64,000 bases of DNA from Massilia sp. ZL223 (GTDB lineage: Bacteria > Pseudomonadota > Gammaproteobacteria > Burkholderiales > Burkholderiaceae_D): contig NZ_JAGPWD010000015.1 of the NCBI RefSeq assembly GCF_018119395.1, positions 1 to 64,000 on the forward strand, given 5' to 3'. The notes under the pieces are model-generated. The model saw only the letters and a list, made by a program, of their open reading frames with translations, made no database searches and was not told the DNA's origin. This document shows, one piece after another, positions 46,799 to 55,849 of this stretch; positions within the stretch are counted from its first letter, which is position 1, and the number at the start of each line of letters is the position of its first letter. A program made the position numbers and the translations under genes.

Positions 46799-47476
46799 TT
46801 ACTCGGCCGCTTTCTTCACGCGGCGGATCACCTTCTTCACCGGCGCCTCGTCGGCTGCCGGCGCTGCCGTCTTGGCGGCGCGCTTCGGCGGCTTGGCCTT
46901 CAGCGCTTCGACGGCCGCGGTTTCGCTCTTGCTCGGCGCTACCTTGACGGTCTTGCCGGTCGGGACCTTTTTGGCGGCCGGTTTCTTGGCGGCGGTTTCG
47001 GTTGCAGCTTTCTTGGCCGCGGGCTTGCGCTCGCGCACCGGCTTGGCTTCCGGCTGCTCCTGGTTGGCCGCCAGGTGCTTGGACTTGGTCTTCGGCGCGT
47101 CCGCTTCCGCCGCTTCCGGGGTCGACTTGCGCTTGGCCGCGCCCAGCTTGACCGGCTTCTCGCCCCAGATTTCTTCCAGGCGGTAGTACTGGCGGATCGC
47201 CGGCTGCATGATGTGGACGATCATGTCGCCCAGGTCCACCAGCACCCATTCGCCGGTGTCTTCGCCTTCCAGGCCAACCACGTCGCCGCCTGCGGCCTTG
47301 ACCTTGTCGCGCACCGACGCAGCCAGCGCCTTGGTCTGGCGGTTCGAGGTGCCCGAGACCACGGCGATGCGGTCGAACAGGCTGGTCAGGTGGGTGGTGT
47401 CGAACAGGACGATGTCCTGGCCCTTGACGTCTTCCAGGGCGTCGACGACCAGCGTTTGCAGTTTCTTGATATCCAT
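46799..47476 (-). CDS. rsfS: Ribosomal silencing factor with long basic tail
   Basis: A 225-residue RsfS/YbeB protein that binds L14 and blocks subunit joining in slow growth. The conserved domain occupies ~1-118 (VVDALEDVKGQDIVLFDT, GEWVLVDLGDMIVHIMQPAIRQYYRLEEIWG). The remaining ~105 residues are a Lys/Ala/Pro-rich, histone-H1-like tail not found in the short E. coli protein. Its ATG shares one base with the nadD stop. Confidence 0.93.
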   Translation of the reverse strand: MDIKKLQTLVVDALEDVKGQDIVLFDTTHLTSLFDRIAVVSGTSNRQTKALAASVRDKVKAAGGDVVGLEGEDTGEWVLVDLGDMIVHIMQPAIRQYYRLEEIWGEKPVKLGAAKRKSTPEAAEADAPKTKSKHLAANQEQPEAKPVRERKPAAKKAATETAAKKPAAKKVPTGKTVKVAPSKSETAAVEALKAKPPKRAAKTAAPAADEAPVKKVIRRVKKAAE

Positions 47477-48123
47477 TAGTTTTTATATAGGTTGTGTTGT
47501 TGAATATAGTCTAGCACTTGCGCCATCACCAGCGCGCTAGCGTCTGCGCCCGAGCGCAGGGCCTCGCGGATCCGGGTGGCGGAAATATCGACCGCCAGCG
47601 TATGCGCCAGACAAACTTTTCCGTGCGGGCTATTCCGCACTGCGTCCGGCGTTGCAAGCCGCGCGGACAATTCTTGGGCGACGGCGGGCGGCAGCTTGTC
47701 GCTGGCCAGCTCGTAGCCGGGGCGTGCGGCCACGCCCAGGCTGGCCAGGTCGAACAGCGCATGCCATTCGCGCCAGCTGTCGAGCTTTTGCAGCTGGTCG
47801 GCGCCCATCAGGAACACGATGGAAGCGTCCGGGCCCAGCTCGGCGCGCAGGGCGCGCAGGGTGTCCACCGTGTAGGTCGGCTGGCCGCGCTCGATTTCCT
47901 GCAGATCCAGCAGCACCGGGAAAGGCTTGTCCTTGAAGGCCAGTTCCAGCATGGCGACGCGGTCCGCATCGCTGGCCTGCAGCGCGCCTTTTTGCCAAGG
48001 ACGGGCCGGCAGTACGCGCAGCTGGTCGGGTTGCAGCAGATCGGCGAACAGCTCGGCCAGTGCGACGTGGCCGTGATGCACTGGGTCAAAACTTCCTCCC
48101 AGCAAGGCAACGCAGAAGGTCAC
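47476..48123 (-). CDS. nadD: Nicotinate-nucleotide adenylyltransferase, GTG start
   Basis: A 215-residue enzyme of NAD synthesis. [22 protein letters not shown] carries the nucleotidyltransferase HxGH-type motif, and [15 protein letters not shown] is the C-terminal SxTxxR motif. The start is a GTG overlapping the hemF stop (GTGA). It is coupled to rsfS downstream. Confidence 0.94.
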   Translation of the reverse strand: MTFCVALLGGSFDPVHHGHVALAELFADLLQPDQLRVLPARPWQKGALQASDADRVAMLELAFKDKPFPVLLDLQEIERGQPTYTVDTLRALRAELGPDASIVFLMGADQLQKLDSWREWHALFDLASLGVAARPGYELASDKLPPAVAQELSARLATPDAVRNSPHGKVCLAHTLAVDISATRIREALRSGADASALVMAQVLDYIQQHNLYKN

Positions 48124-49031
48124 GACGCCAGCCAGTCCCGGTGGACCAGGAAGTCCGAATACAGCTGGGCCTCGAGGCTGCCGGGTTCCGGATGCCAGTC
48201 GTAGCGCCATTTCACGATCGGCGGCATCGACATCAGGATGGCCTCGGTGCGGCCGCCCGACTGCAGGCCGAACAGGGTGCCGCGGTCCCAGACCAGGTTG
48301 AACTCGACATAGCGGCCCCGGCGGTAAGCCTGGAAGTCGCGTTCGCGTTCGCCGTAGGGCGTGTCCTTGCGCGCCTTCAGGATCGGCAGGTAGGCGCCGA
48401 GGAAGCTGTCGCCCACGCTCTGGACCATCGCGAAGGACTGGTCGAAGTCCACTTCGTTGAAGTCGTCGAAGAAGATGCCGCCCACGCCGCGCGGCTCCTT
48501 GCGGTGCTTCAGGTAGAAGTATTCGTCGCACCACTTCTTGAAGCGCGCGTGCAGGTCGCCGCCATAGGGCGCGAGCGCGTCGTGGCAGGCCTGGTGGAAG
48601 TGGCGGACATCGATCGCGTTGCCGTAGTAGGGCGTCAGGTCCATGCCGCCGCCGAACCACCAGACCGGTTCCTTGCCTTCCGCCGTGGCTTCGAAGAAGC
48701 GCACGTTCATGTGCACGGTGGGGGCGTAGGGGTTACGCGGGTGCAGGACCAGCGACACGCCCATGGCTTCCCAGGCGCGGCCCGCCAGTTCCGGGCGCGC
48801 GGCCATGGCCGACGGCGGCAGGCTGGCGCCCATCACGTGCGAGAAATTCACCCCGCCGCGCTCGATCACATTGCCTTCCTCGATCAGGCGCGAGATCCCG
48901 CCGCCGCCTTCCGGCCGTTCCCAGGCGTCGCGCAGGAAGGGCTTGCCGTCGACTTCCTCGAGGGCTTGCACGATGCGGGCCTGGAGCGCGAGCAGCCAGG
49001 CTTTGACGGCGTGGGGGGACGGGGTGGACAT
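48120..49031 (-). CDS. hemF: Oxygen-dependent coproporphyrinogen III oxidase
   Basis: A 303-residue haem-synthesis enzyme. Typical parts are [48 protein letters not shown] and [21 protein letters not shown]. The ATG at 49029-49031 gives the family length; the frame is open further upstream but runs through a REP-like pair. First gene of the nadD-rsfS-rlmH-maf-rng unit. Confidence 0.96.
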   Translation of the reverse strand: MSTPSPHAVKAWLLALQARIVQALEEVDGKPFLRDAWERPEGGGGISRLIEEGNVIERGGVNFSHVMGASLPPSAMAARPELAGRAWEAMGVSLVLHPRNPYAPTVHMNVRFFEATAEGKEPVWWFGGGMDLTPYYGNAIDVRHFHQACHDALAPYGGDLHARFKKWCDEYFYLKHRKEPRGVGGIFFDDFNEVDFDQSFAMVQSVGDSFLGAYLPILKARKDTPYGERERDFQAYRRGRYVEFNLVWDRGTLFGLQSGGRTEAILMSMPPIVKWRYDWHPEPGSLEAQLYSDFLVHRDWLAS

Positions 49032-49128
49032 GCGGATCGGATAAGCTTGTGAAAAGTGGGCAGATTGTACACCTGCCGTTAAGGTGTTGAGATGTTTGGT
49101 GTTCGCTGGGTGTTTCGGCTGCTCGAAG

Positions 49129-49248
49129 AAACTTGGGTTCCGGCCTTCGCCGGAACGACGGTCTTGAAGCGGGTGGCTGAAAATCGCTGATCTGATTTCG
49201 GCCACGTCCCTTAGCACGTCGTTCCGGCGCAGGCCGGAACCCAAGTTT
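49129..49248. repeat. REP-like inverted pair 3
   Basis: Two 32-base copies face each other (49129-49160 and 49217-49248), 56 bases apart, in the gap between purD and hemF. Each starts AAACTTGGGTTCCGGCCT and ends GGAACGACG in its own direction. Confidence 0.85.
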
Positions 49249-49289
49249 GTGTGCGTACCCGCTGGCGAGAGCTCAGCGATAACGCGGAC

Positions 49290-50555
49290 TTACTTCACCC
49301 CACGCCACCCGATATCGCGGCGGTACTGCGCGCCGTTGAAGTGGATCTTCTCCACCGTATCGTAGGCCTGCTTCTGCGCCATCTTGACGCTGTCGCCCAG
49401 GCCGACCACGCACAGCACGCGGCCGCCGCTGGTCTGCAGGGTGCCGCCCACCATCTGGGTGCCGGCGTGGAAGGTCACGCATTCCGGGGTCTCCGGCGGA
49501 ATGCCGTCGATGATGTCGCCCTTGCGCGGGCTTTCCGGATAGCCTTCGGCGGCCATCACGACGCCCACCGCGGTGCGGCGGTCCCATTCCAGTTCCACGG
49601 CGTCCAGGGTGCCGTTGCAGGCGTGGTCCACGACGCTCAGGAGGTCGCTCTTCAGGCGCGCCATGATCGGCTGCGTCTCCGGGTCGCCCATGCGGCAGTT
49701 GAATTCCAGGGTGCGCGGGTTGCCTTCGGCGTCGATCATCAGGCCGGCGTACAGGAAGCCGGTGAAGACGATGCCGTCCTTGGCCATGCCCTGGATGGTC
49801 GGGTTGATGATCTCGCGCATCACGCGCGCGTGCATCGACGGGGTCACGATCGGGGCGGGGGAGTAGGCGCCCATGCCGCCCGTGTTCGGGCCTTCGTCCT
49901 GGTCCTTGAGGCGCTTGTGATCCTGGCTGGTGGCCAGGGGCAGCACGTTCTTGCCGTCGCACATGACGATGAAGCTGGCTTCTTCGCCGGCCAGGAATTC
50001 CTCGATCACGATGCGCGCGCCGGCGTCGCCGAAGGCGTTATCCGACAGCATGTGGTCGACGGCCGCGTGGGCCTCGTCCAGGGTCATCGCCACCACCACG
50101 CCCTTGCCGGCCGCCAGGCCGTCGGCCTTGATGACGATCGGGGCGCCGTTGGCGTTGACGTAGTCGTGCGCTTGCGCCGCGTCCGAGAAGCTCTGGTACT
50201 TGGCGGTCGGGATGCCGTGGCGCTGCATGAAGGCCTTGGCGAAGTCCTTCGAGCTTTCCAGCTGCGCCGCTTCCTTGGTCGGGCCGAAGATCTTGAGGCC
50301 GCGCGCGCGGAACAGGTTGACGATGCCGGCGGCCAGCGGCGCTTCCGGGCCCACCAGGGTCAGGTTGATGCCTTCGGCCACCACGAAGTCGGCCAGGGCC
50401 GCCGGGTCCGTGATCCCGACGTTGACCAGGTGCGGATCGAGTTCGGTGCCGCCGTTGCCTGGGGCGACGAAGACGGTCTGGACGCGTTCGGATTGGGCCA
50501 GTTTCCAGGCCAGGGCGTGTTCACGGCCGCCCGAGCCGACTACGAGGATTTTCAT
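49290..50555 (-). CDS. purD: Phosphoribosylamine-glycine ligase
   Basis: A 421-residue ATP-grasp enzyme of purine synthesis. It starts MKILVVGSGGREHALAWKLA; ATP-grasp motifs include VIKADGLAAGKGVVVA and the metal-binding LEFNCRMGDPETQ. It begins 13 bases after yebC. Confidence 0.97.
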   Translation of the reverse strand: MKILVVGSGGREHALAWKLAQSERVQTVFVAPGNGGTELDPHLVNVGITDPAALADFVVAEGINLTLVGPEAPLAAGIVNLFRARGLKIFGPTKEAAQLESSKDFAKAFMQRHGIPTAKYQSFSDAAQAHDYVNANGAPIVIKADGLAAGKGVVVAMTLDEAHAAVDHMLSDNAFGDAGARIVIEEFLAGEEASFIVMCDGKNVLPLATSQDHKRLKDQDEGPNTGGMGAYSPAPIVTPSMHARVMREIINPTIQGMAKDGIVFTGFLYAGLMIDAEGNPRTLEFNCRMGDPETQPIMARLKSDLLSVVDHACNGTLDAVELEWDRRTAVGVVMAAEGYPESPRKGDIIDGIPPETPECVTFHAGTQMVGGTLQTSGGRVLCVVGLGDSVKMAQKQAYDTVEKIHFNGAQYRRDIGWRGVK

Positions 50556-50568
50556 GGGAGCTTCCGGT

Positions 50569-51294
50569 TTATTCTTCGATCACGGCGTTGGTGTACACCT
50601 CCTGGACGTCGTCCAGGTTTTCCAGCGCGTCGAGCAGCTTCTGCATCTTGAGGGCGTCTTCGCCGGTGAACACGGTTTCGGTGGCCGGCTTCATGATGAC
50701 TTCCGCCACTTCGGCCTTGAAGCCGGCTTTTTCCAGCGCGTCCTTCACGCCGGCGAAGGCGAACGGGTCGCACAGCACTTCGAAGCCGCCTTCCTCGTCG
50801 GGGATCACGTCGTCGGCGCCGGCTTCCAGCGCCGCTTCCATCAGCTTGTCCTCTTCCACGCCCGGCGCGAACAGGAACTGGCCGGTGTGCTTGAACATGA
50901 AGGCCACCGAACCCTCGGTGCCCATGTTGCCGCCGAATTTGCTGAAGGCGTGGCGCACTTCGGCCACGGTACGCACGCGGTTGTCGGTCATGCAGTCGAC
51001 GATGATCGCCGCGCCGCCGATGCCGTAGCCTTCGTAGCGGACTTCTTCGTAGTTGACGCCTTCCAGGCCGCCCGATCCGCGCTGGATCGCGCGGGTGACG
51101 TTATCCTTCGGCATGTTCGCGTCGGCCGCCTTGTCCACGGCGAGGCGCAGGCGCGGGTTGGTGGCGACGTCGCCGCCGCCCATGCGGGCGGCCACGGTGA
51201 TTTCCTTGATCAGGCGCGTCCAGATCTTGCCGCGCTTGGCGTCGGTGGCGGCTTTCTTATGCTTGATGTTGGCCCATTTGCTGTGTCCAGCCAT
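50569..51294 (-). CDS. yebC: YebC/PmpR family regulatory protein
   Basis: A 241-residue protein with the family start [22 protein letters not shown] and the central [19 protein letters not shown]. Members act in transcriptional regulation and in relieving ribosome stalling. It precedes purD in the same operon. Confidence 0.96.
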   Translation of the reverse strand: MAGHSKWANIKHKKAATDAKRGKIWTRLIKEITVAARMGGGDVATNPRLRLAVDKAADANMPKDNVTRAIQRGSGGLEGVNYEEVRYEGYGIGGAAIIVDCMTDNRVRTVAEVRHAFSKFGGNMGTEGSVAFMFKHTGQFLFAPGVEEDKLMEAALEAGADDVIPDEEGGFEVLCDPFAFAGVKDALEKAGFKAEVAEVIMKPATETVFTGEDALKMQKLLDALENLDDVQEVYTNAVIEE

Positions 51295-51316
51295 GTCGAG
51301 AATCCTTAGACGAGAA

Positions 51317-51336
51317 GGGAGGGCCACCGCCCTCCC
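51317..51336 (-). terminator. Hairpin after the DUF2182 gene, upstream of yebC
   Basis: GGGAGGG and CCCTCCC form a perfect 7-base-pair stem with a six-base loop. It could end the DUF2182 transcript (same strand) or lie in the yebC leader; only TTCTC follows in the minus direction. Confidence 0.45.
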
Positions 51337-51397
51337 AGAATGCAAGAGTGGCCGACATTCTAACATAGGCCCCTCTTGCAAAATCGCCGGGTCTGAC

Positions 51398-52177
51398 TTA
51401 TGGAAACAACAAGCGGGTTCCCCAGACCAGGAGCGCGAGCCCTCCCAGGCAGGCGATCCAGTGGCCTCCGCGCAGCTTGATTTCGGCCGGCGCCAGCACC
51501 AGCAGGACGGCGGCCGGGGCTGGGTGGACCGGCCCGGACGCCAGCGGCAGCAGCATCAGGAGCCAGATGCTGCCCATGCAGGTGCGCGAGTGGCCGATGC
51601 CGCGGCACAGGGCGCTCCAGGTGTCGTCGCGCCAGTCGGCCAGGAGCGCCGGCAGCGGGGTGCGGCAGTGCTCCAGGCAGTCGTGCTTGGGGGGCAGCCA
51701 CTGGTAAATACCGGCCGCCACCAGCGCCAGGCCGAGGGCCGCCGGGTAGCGCACCGCCATGGACTCGTCGAGCATGCCGGCGTCGTGCAGGGTCCACTGC
51801 ATCAGGCTTGCCAGGAGCGCGAACAGGGCGCAGGGAATGAGGTGGCCGAGCACGAACAGCGCCGTGCGCAGGCGGGGCAGGGGCGCGCCGTGCCAGCGCG
51901 CGGCCCGCGCGACCAGCACCGTGGGACGGACCGCGAGCGGCAGCATGACGGCGGCGGCCATGCCGGCCCAGAGCGCGAAGACCAGGGCCAGCTGGCCGGC
52001 GCCATAGGGGGCCGGTTCCGGCGGTTTCTGGGCGGGCGGGACAGCGGCGGGACCCGTGGACAGGGCGCCGACCAGGAGCACCAGCCAGCACAGGATGGCC
52101 ACCAGGGTCAGCCAGGCCAGGCCCAGGCGGACCTGGCGCTCGGTGGGGGCGTGGCTTCCGGTTTCGATAAGGTTCAT
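51398..52177 (-). CDS. DUF2182 multi-pass membrane protein
   Basis: A 259-residue inner-membrane protein with about six hydrophobic segments. The DUF2182 features are [16 protein letters not shown], the cysteine/histidine segment [15 protein letters not shown] and [26 protein letters not shown]2182 proteins are predicted metal-binding membrane proteins; the metal and role are unproven. AAGGAGCCCCACA precedes the ATG. Confidence 0.85.
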   Translation of the reverse strand: MNLIETGSHAPTERQVRLGLAWLTLVAILCWLVLLVGALSTGPAAVPPAQKPPEPAPYGAGQLALVFALWAGMAAAVMLPLAVRPTVLVARAARWHGAPLPRLRTALFVLGHLIPCALFALLASLMQWTLHDAGMLDESMAVRYPAALGLALVAAGIYQWLPPKHDCLEHCRTPLPALLADWRDDTWSALCRGIGHSRTCMGSIWLLMLLPLASGPVHPAPAAVLLVLAPAEIKLRGGHWIACLGGLALLVWGTRLLFP

Positions 52178-52212
52178 TGTGGGGCTCCTTGATGCGCCGT
52201 CGGGACGCCGGC

Positions 52213-52245
52213 AAACTTGGGCCCCCGCCTTCGCGGGGGAGACGG
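52213..52245 (+). repeat. REP-like single element
   Basis: One copy begins AAACTTGGGCCCCCGCCTTC and continues CGGGGGAGACGG, with compensating changes in both arms of its palindromic core (CCCCCG/CGGGGG), indicating that the hairpin rather than the exact bases is kept. Confidence 0.75.
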
Positions 52246-52421
52246 TTTCAAGGCTGGTGGCGGGAGATCGCGTTGCGGCCTGCATGGGCTTGCAAACGCG
52301 GGTGGAAAGACGGTCGGCATTGGTTTCCCCTGTCGTTGATGTGTTCTGTTCGACCGTTCGTCCGCACCGGCGTTCAGCGGCCCCGTCAGCAGAGCCGGCT
52401 CAGGCGTTCTACAATCGACGG

Positions 52422-53342
52422 ATGAACAAGAGTCTCGCCGCCAATCCTGCATCTCCTTTACCACGCTCCGCCCTCGTCGCCGGTCTCTCCATCGCCATCG
52501 CGGGCGCCGTCTTGTTTTCGACGAAGGCGGTGGTCGCAAAACTGCTGTACCGGTACCACATCGATGCCGTTACATTGATCGCGTTCAGAATGCTGTTCTC
52601 GCTGCCGGTGTTCGCCGCGGTGGCGATCTGGAAGATGCGCGCCGGGCCGCCGCTCACCCCCTCGGACCGCTGGCGCATCGCCGGGCTGGGCCTGGTCGGC
52701 TACTACCTGTCGAGCTACCTCGACTTCCTCGGGCTGCAGCACATCTCGGCCGGGCTGGAGCGCCTGATCCTGTTCCTGACGCCGACCTTCGTCCTGGCCA
52801 TCAATGCCGTGTTCTTCAAGCGGCGCGTCAAGCCAGTCGAGTGGGGCGCCCTGGGGCTGGCGTATTGCGGCATCGTGCTGGTGTTCGTGCACGACCTGGG
52901 CGGAGGCGCCGGCAGCACCGTGCTCGGTTCGCTGTTCGTGCTGGGCTCGGCGATCGCCTATGCGGTCTACCTGCTGGGCTCGGGCGAGATGGTGCGCCGC
53001 ATCGGCTCGCTGCGCCTGGTGGCCTATGCGATGTGCGTGTCGAGCGCGGCCTGCATCCTGCAGTTCTTCGTCGTGCATCCGCCGGGCGTGCTGATCCAGC
53101 CGGCGCCGGTTTACATGCTCTCGCTCGTGAATGGAGTATTCTGTACGATCTTCCCGGTATTTATGACCATGGCCGCGGTACAGCGCATCGGCGCCGCGAC
53201 CGCCTCGCAGGCAGGCATGATCGGACCGGCGTCGACGCTGTTCTTCGGCGCCCTCATTCTCGGGGAGCCGATCACGGCGGTGCAGCTGGCCGGCACCGGG
53301 CTTGTGCTTGTGGGGATTTATCTTCTGTCGCTCAAAAAATGA
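52422..53342 (+). CDS. EamA/DMT-family transporter
   Basis: A 306-residue ten-helix membrane protein of the drug/metabolite transporter group, with two EamA repeats (starting near [19 protein letters not shown] and [19 protein letters not shown]). The substrate is unknown. It is ATGA-coupled to the methylglyoxal synthase gene. Confidence 0.88.
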   Translation: MNKSLAANPASPLPRSALVAGLSIAIAGAVLFSTKAVVAKLLYRYHIDAVTLIAFRMLFSLPVFAAVAIWKMRAGPPLTPSDRWRIAGLGLVGYYLSSYLDFLGLQHISAGLERLILFLTPTFVLAINAVFFKRRVKPVEWGALGLAYCGIVLVFVHDLGGGAGSTVLGSLFVLGSAIAYAVYLLGSGEMVRRIGSLRLVAYAMCVSSAACILQFFVVHPPGVLIQPAPVYMLSLVNGVFCTIFPVFMTMAAVQRIGAATASQAGMIGPASTLFFGALILGEPITAVQLAGTGLVLVGIYLLSLKK

Positions 53343-53734
53343 CCAAACCGACCCAGCCACGCATTGCGCTCATCGCGCACGACAAGAAAAAAGACGACAT
53401 GATCAAGCTCGCGGGCGAGTACCGCGAGTTCCTGCAGACCTGCATCCTGTCGGCCACCGGGACCACCGGCGGACGCCTGATCAACGAACTCGGCCTGCAG
53501 GTCGAGCGCATGCACTCCGGCCCGGTGGGCGGCGACCTGCAGATCGGCGCCCAGCTGGTGAACGGCCAGATCGACTGCGTGATCTTCCTGCGCGACCCGA
53601 TGACGCCGCAGCCGCACGAACCCGACATCAACGCCCTGGTCCGCGCCTGCGACGTGCACAACATCGCCTGCGCGACCAATGTCTCGACTGCGCACCTGGT
53701 GCTGTCGCAGCTGCGGGCCGCGTTCGCCAAGTAA
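53339..53734 (+). CDS. mgsA: Methylglyoxal synthase
   Basis: A 131-residue enzyme that converts dihydroxyacetone phosphate to methylglyoxal, a bypass used under phosphate limitation or sugar stress. [13 protein letters not shown] opens the protein; ATGTTGG binds phosphate; D66 (GGDLQIG), H93 and D96 ([10 protein letters not shown]) match the catalytic residues. Coupled to the EamA gene; a quinone oxidoreductase follows 17 bases later. Confidence 0.95.
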   Translation: MTKPTQPRIALIAHDKKKDDMIKLAGEYREFLQTCILSATGTTGGRLINELGLQVERMHSGPVGGDLQIGAQLVNGQIDCVIFLRDPMTPQPHEPDINALVRACDVHNIACATNVSTAHLVLSQLRAAFAK

Positions 53735-53751
53735 TCCACCAAGGAGGTCCC

Positions 53752-54729
53752 ATGCGCGCCAAAGCGATCCGGATCGCCGCCAATGGCGGTCCCGAAGTGA
53801 TGGAGTATGTCGACGTCGAGGTAGGCCAGCCGGGACCCGGCGAGGCGCTGGTGCGCCAGCACGCGGTCGGCCTGAACTTCATCGACGTGTATTTCCGCAC
53901 CGGCCTGTATCCGCAGCCGCTGCCCGCCGGCCTGGGGCAGGAGGGCGCGGGCGTGGTCGAGGCGGTGGGCGAAGGCGTGACCCACGTGCAGCCGGGCGAC
54001 CGCGTCGCCTATGCCGGCGGCCCGAACGGCGCGTACGCCGAGCTGCGCACCATGCCTGCTCATGTGCTGGTGAAGCTGCCGGACGCGGTGAGCTTCGAGA
54101 CCGCCGCCGCCATGATGCTGCAGGGGCTGACGGTGCAATACCTGTTCCGCAGCACCTATCCCTTGATGACCGGCCAGACCATCCTGTTCCATGCGGCCGC
54201 CGGCGGCGTCGGCCTGATCGCCTGCCAGTGGGCGCGCGCCCTGGGCGTGAACCTGATCGGCACCGTGGGCTCGAAGGAAAAGGGCGAGCTGGCGCTGGCG
54301 CACGGCGCGGCGCACGTCATCAACTACAACGAGGAAGACATCGTGGCGCGCGTGCGCGAGATCACCAACGGTACGGGCGTGCCGGTGGTGTACGACTCGG
54401 TGGGCAAGGACACCTTCTTCCGTTCGCTCGACTGCCTGAAGCCGCGCGGGCTGATGGTCAGCTTCGGCAATTCGTCCGGCGCGGTGGAGCCGTTCTCGCC
54501 GGGCGAGCTGGCCAAGCGCGGCTCGCTCTACCTCACGCGGCCGACCCTGGGGGCCTACATGGCGACCCGGCCGGAGCTGGAGGCGATGGCGGCGGACCTG
54601 TTCGGGATGGTCGAGAGCGACAAGGTGAAGATCGAGGTCAACCAGACCTTCCCGCTGTCGCGGGCGGCCGACGCGCACCGGGCGCTGGAGAGCCGGCGCA
54701 CGACGGGTTCGACGGTGCTGCTGCCATGA
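53752..54729 (+). CDS. NADPH:quinone oxidoreductase, MDR family
   Basis: A 325-residue zinc-free medium-chain reductase. It has GLNFIDVYFRTGLYP, GQEGAGVV and the NADPH-binding AAAGGVGLIACQWA followed by TVGSKEK. It reduces quinones or reactive carbonyls; with mgsA just upstream, a role against reactive aldehydes is plausible but inferred. AAGGAGG lies six bases before the ATG. Confidence 0.92.
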   Translation: MRAKAIRIAANGGPEVMEYVDVEVGQPGPGEALVRQHAVGLNFIDVYFRTGLYPQPLPAGLGQEGAGVVEAVGEGVTHVQPGDRVAYAGGPNGAYAELRTMPAHVLVKLPDAVSFETAAAMMLQGLTVQYLFRSTYPLMTGQTILFHAAAGGVGLIACQWARALGVNLIGTVGSKEKGELALAHGAAHVINYNEEDIVARVREITNGTGVPVVYDSVGKDTFFRSLDCLKPRGLMVSFGNSSGAVEPFSPGELAKRGSLYLTRPTLGAYMATRPELEAMAADLFGMVESDKVKIEVNQTFPLSRAADAHRALESRRTTGSTVLLP

Positions 54730-54869
54730 GGGATACCAGTGGAGACAACCGCCCGCCGCCGTCGGGGGATGATGGGGTGCCGAAGTTTGGAAGGCTGCTG
54801 ATCGTGCTGGCGGGGGCGATCCTGATGATCGTGGCGATCACGTTCGGGTCGGAGGCGTGGTTCAGCTGA
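54726..54869 (+). CDS. Small single-pass membrane protein
   Basis: A 47-residue protein: a hydrophilic Pro/Gly/Asp-rich N-terminus (1-20) and one membrane helix (FGRLLIVLAGAILMIVAITFG). Its ATG overlaps the oxidoreductase stop (ATGA), the main reason to believe it is translated. The function is unknown. Confidence 0.6.
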   Translation: MRDTSGDNRPPPSGDDGVPKFGRLLIVLAGAILMIVAITFGSEAWFS

Positions 54870-54894
54870 CCCGCCGCCGAAGTCCTCAGCTCTT

Positions 54895-54909
54895 CGTTCC
54901 GGCGAAGGC
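54895..54909. repeat. REP-like fragment
   Basis: CGTTCCGGCGAAGGC matches the outer half of the dispersed repeat, in the inverted orientation; the AACTTGGG end is missing. Confidence 0.45.
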
Positions 54910-54950
54910 TTAGGGCAGCGGGCAGGTAGTTACGGTAGATCGGCACCGGC

Positions 54951-54979
54951 AAACAAAAAGGCCAGGCACCAGCCTGGCC
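54951..54979 (-). terminator. Intrinsic terminator of the lipoprotein gene
   Basis: GGCCAGGC and GCCTGGCC form a perfect 8-base-pair stem with a four-base loop; in the minus direction TTTTTGTTT follows. It lies 22 bases after the lipoprotein stop. Confidence 0.85.
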
Positions 54980-55001
54980 TCCCTTCATCCGCAATCGCGA
55001 A

Positions 55002-55667
55002 TCAGCCCTTCTTCTCGTCCATCGTCACCTCAACCCGCCGCGCCATCCCCGACGGCCCCGGGAACTCCGCGAACGCGCTCCTCACCAGCGCCGGCATCAC
55101 TTCCGGCGTCGACAGCTCGCGGCTGGTGTTGTGCACCGTGACGTCGAACAGCCTGCGCGCATCGCTCGCCTGCTTGATCGAGACCTGCAGCTCGCGCCGG
55201 TACTGGTGTTCCACCGAAACCTGGTAGGCCGGGAACGGGCTCCAGAACGGATCGTAGAACGGGCTGTAGCCGCCCCAGTAGCGGCGGTAGTAGCCGCGGT
55301 AGCCGAAGCGCGCCCGCGGGTGGTAGAGCGGGTGGTACATCGGGTGATAGAAGGGGGACATGACCGGCTCCAGCACCCGCACCGGGATGTCGGTGGTGGT
55401 GAAACGCATCGATACGGTCAGCGCCGGCGTGGCGCCGTTGGCGTCGCGGAATCCCAGGCGCGCCAGTTCGCCGCGCACCAGTTCCTGGTAGCTGCGCCAT
55501 TCGAGCGTGTCGTCCTGCTGCGGCGGCACCTCGAAGACATAACTCTTGTCTGCCATCTGGGCGGGCCATTGATGGAAGGTCGTGACATCGCTGCGGTAGG
55601 TCGTGGCGCAGCCTCCCAGCAGCAGTGCCAGCGCCGTTCCCGCGGCGACCATGATCAGGCGTTTCAT
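55002..55667 (-). CDS. DUF4136-like lipoprotein
   Basis: A 221-residue lipoprotein. The lipobox LGGC puts the lipidated cysteine at C20, and A21 next to it predicts outer-membrane sorting. A DUF4136-like domain follows (TTYRSDVTTFHQWP, LEWRSYQELVRGELARLGF). A Tyr/Pro/His-rich insert (YHPMYHPLYHPRARFGYRGYY in pieces, ~110-145) is unusual. The function is unknown. Divergent from pepN. Confidence 0.85.
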   Translation of the reverse strand: MKRLIMVAAGTALALLLGGCATTYRSDVTTFHQWPAQMADKSYVFEVPPQQDDTLEWRSYQELVRGELARLGFRDANGATPALTVSMRFTTTDIPVRVLEPVMSPFYHPMYHPLYHPRARFGYRGYYRRYWGGYSPFYDPFWSPFPAYQVSVEHQYRRELQVSIKQASDARRLFDVTVHNTSRELSTPEVMPALVRSAFAEFPGPSGMARRVEVTMDEKKG

Positions 55668-55849
55668 TACATTCTCCCTTGTATAGTCGGTGTTTCCCCG
55701 ATGATGTAGCTTAGCCTTTGTTCTACATTTATTGCACGGAATTTACACCCGGTTACGCGCGGCACATTCCGATACATGAAATCGTACGGAACGCGCGAAA
55801 ATCTTGTTGGTAAAATAAGCACTTCATCCACTGTGTTTGCGGACTCCCT

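Noticed and set aside
48120..49244. Longer hemF start 71 residues upstream
   Set aside because: The extension is translated from the REP-like repeat and does not resemble protein; the ATG at 49031 gives the usual length.
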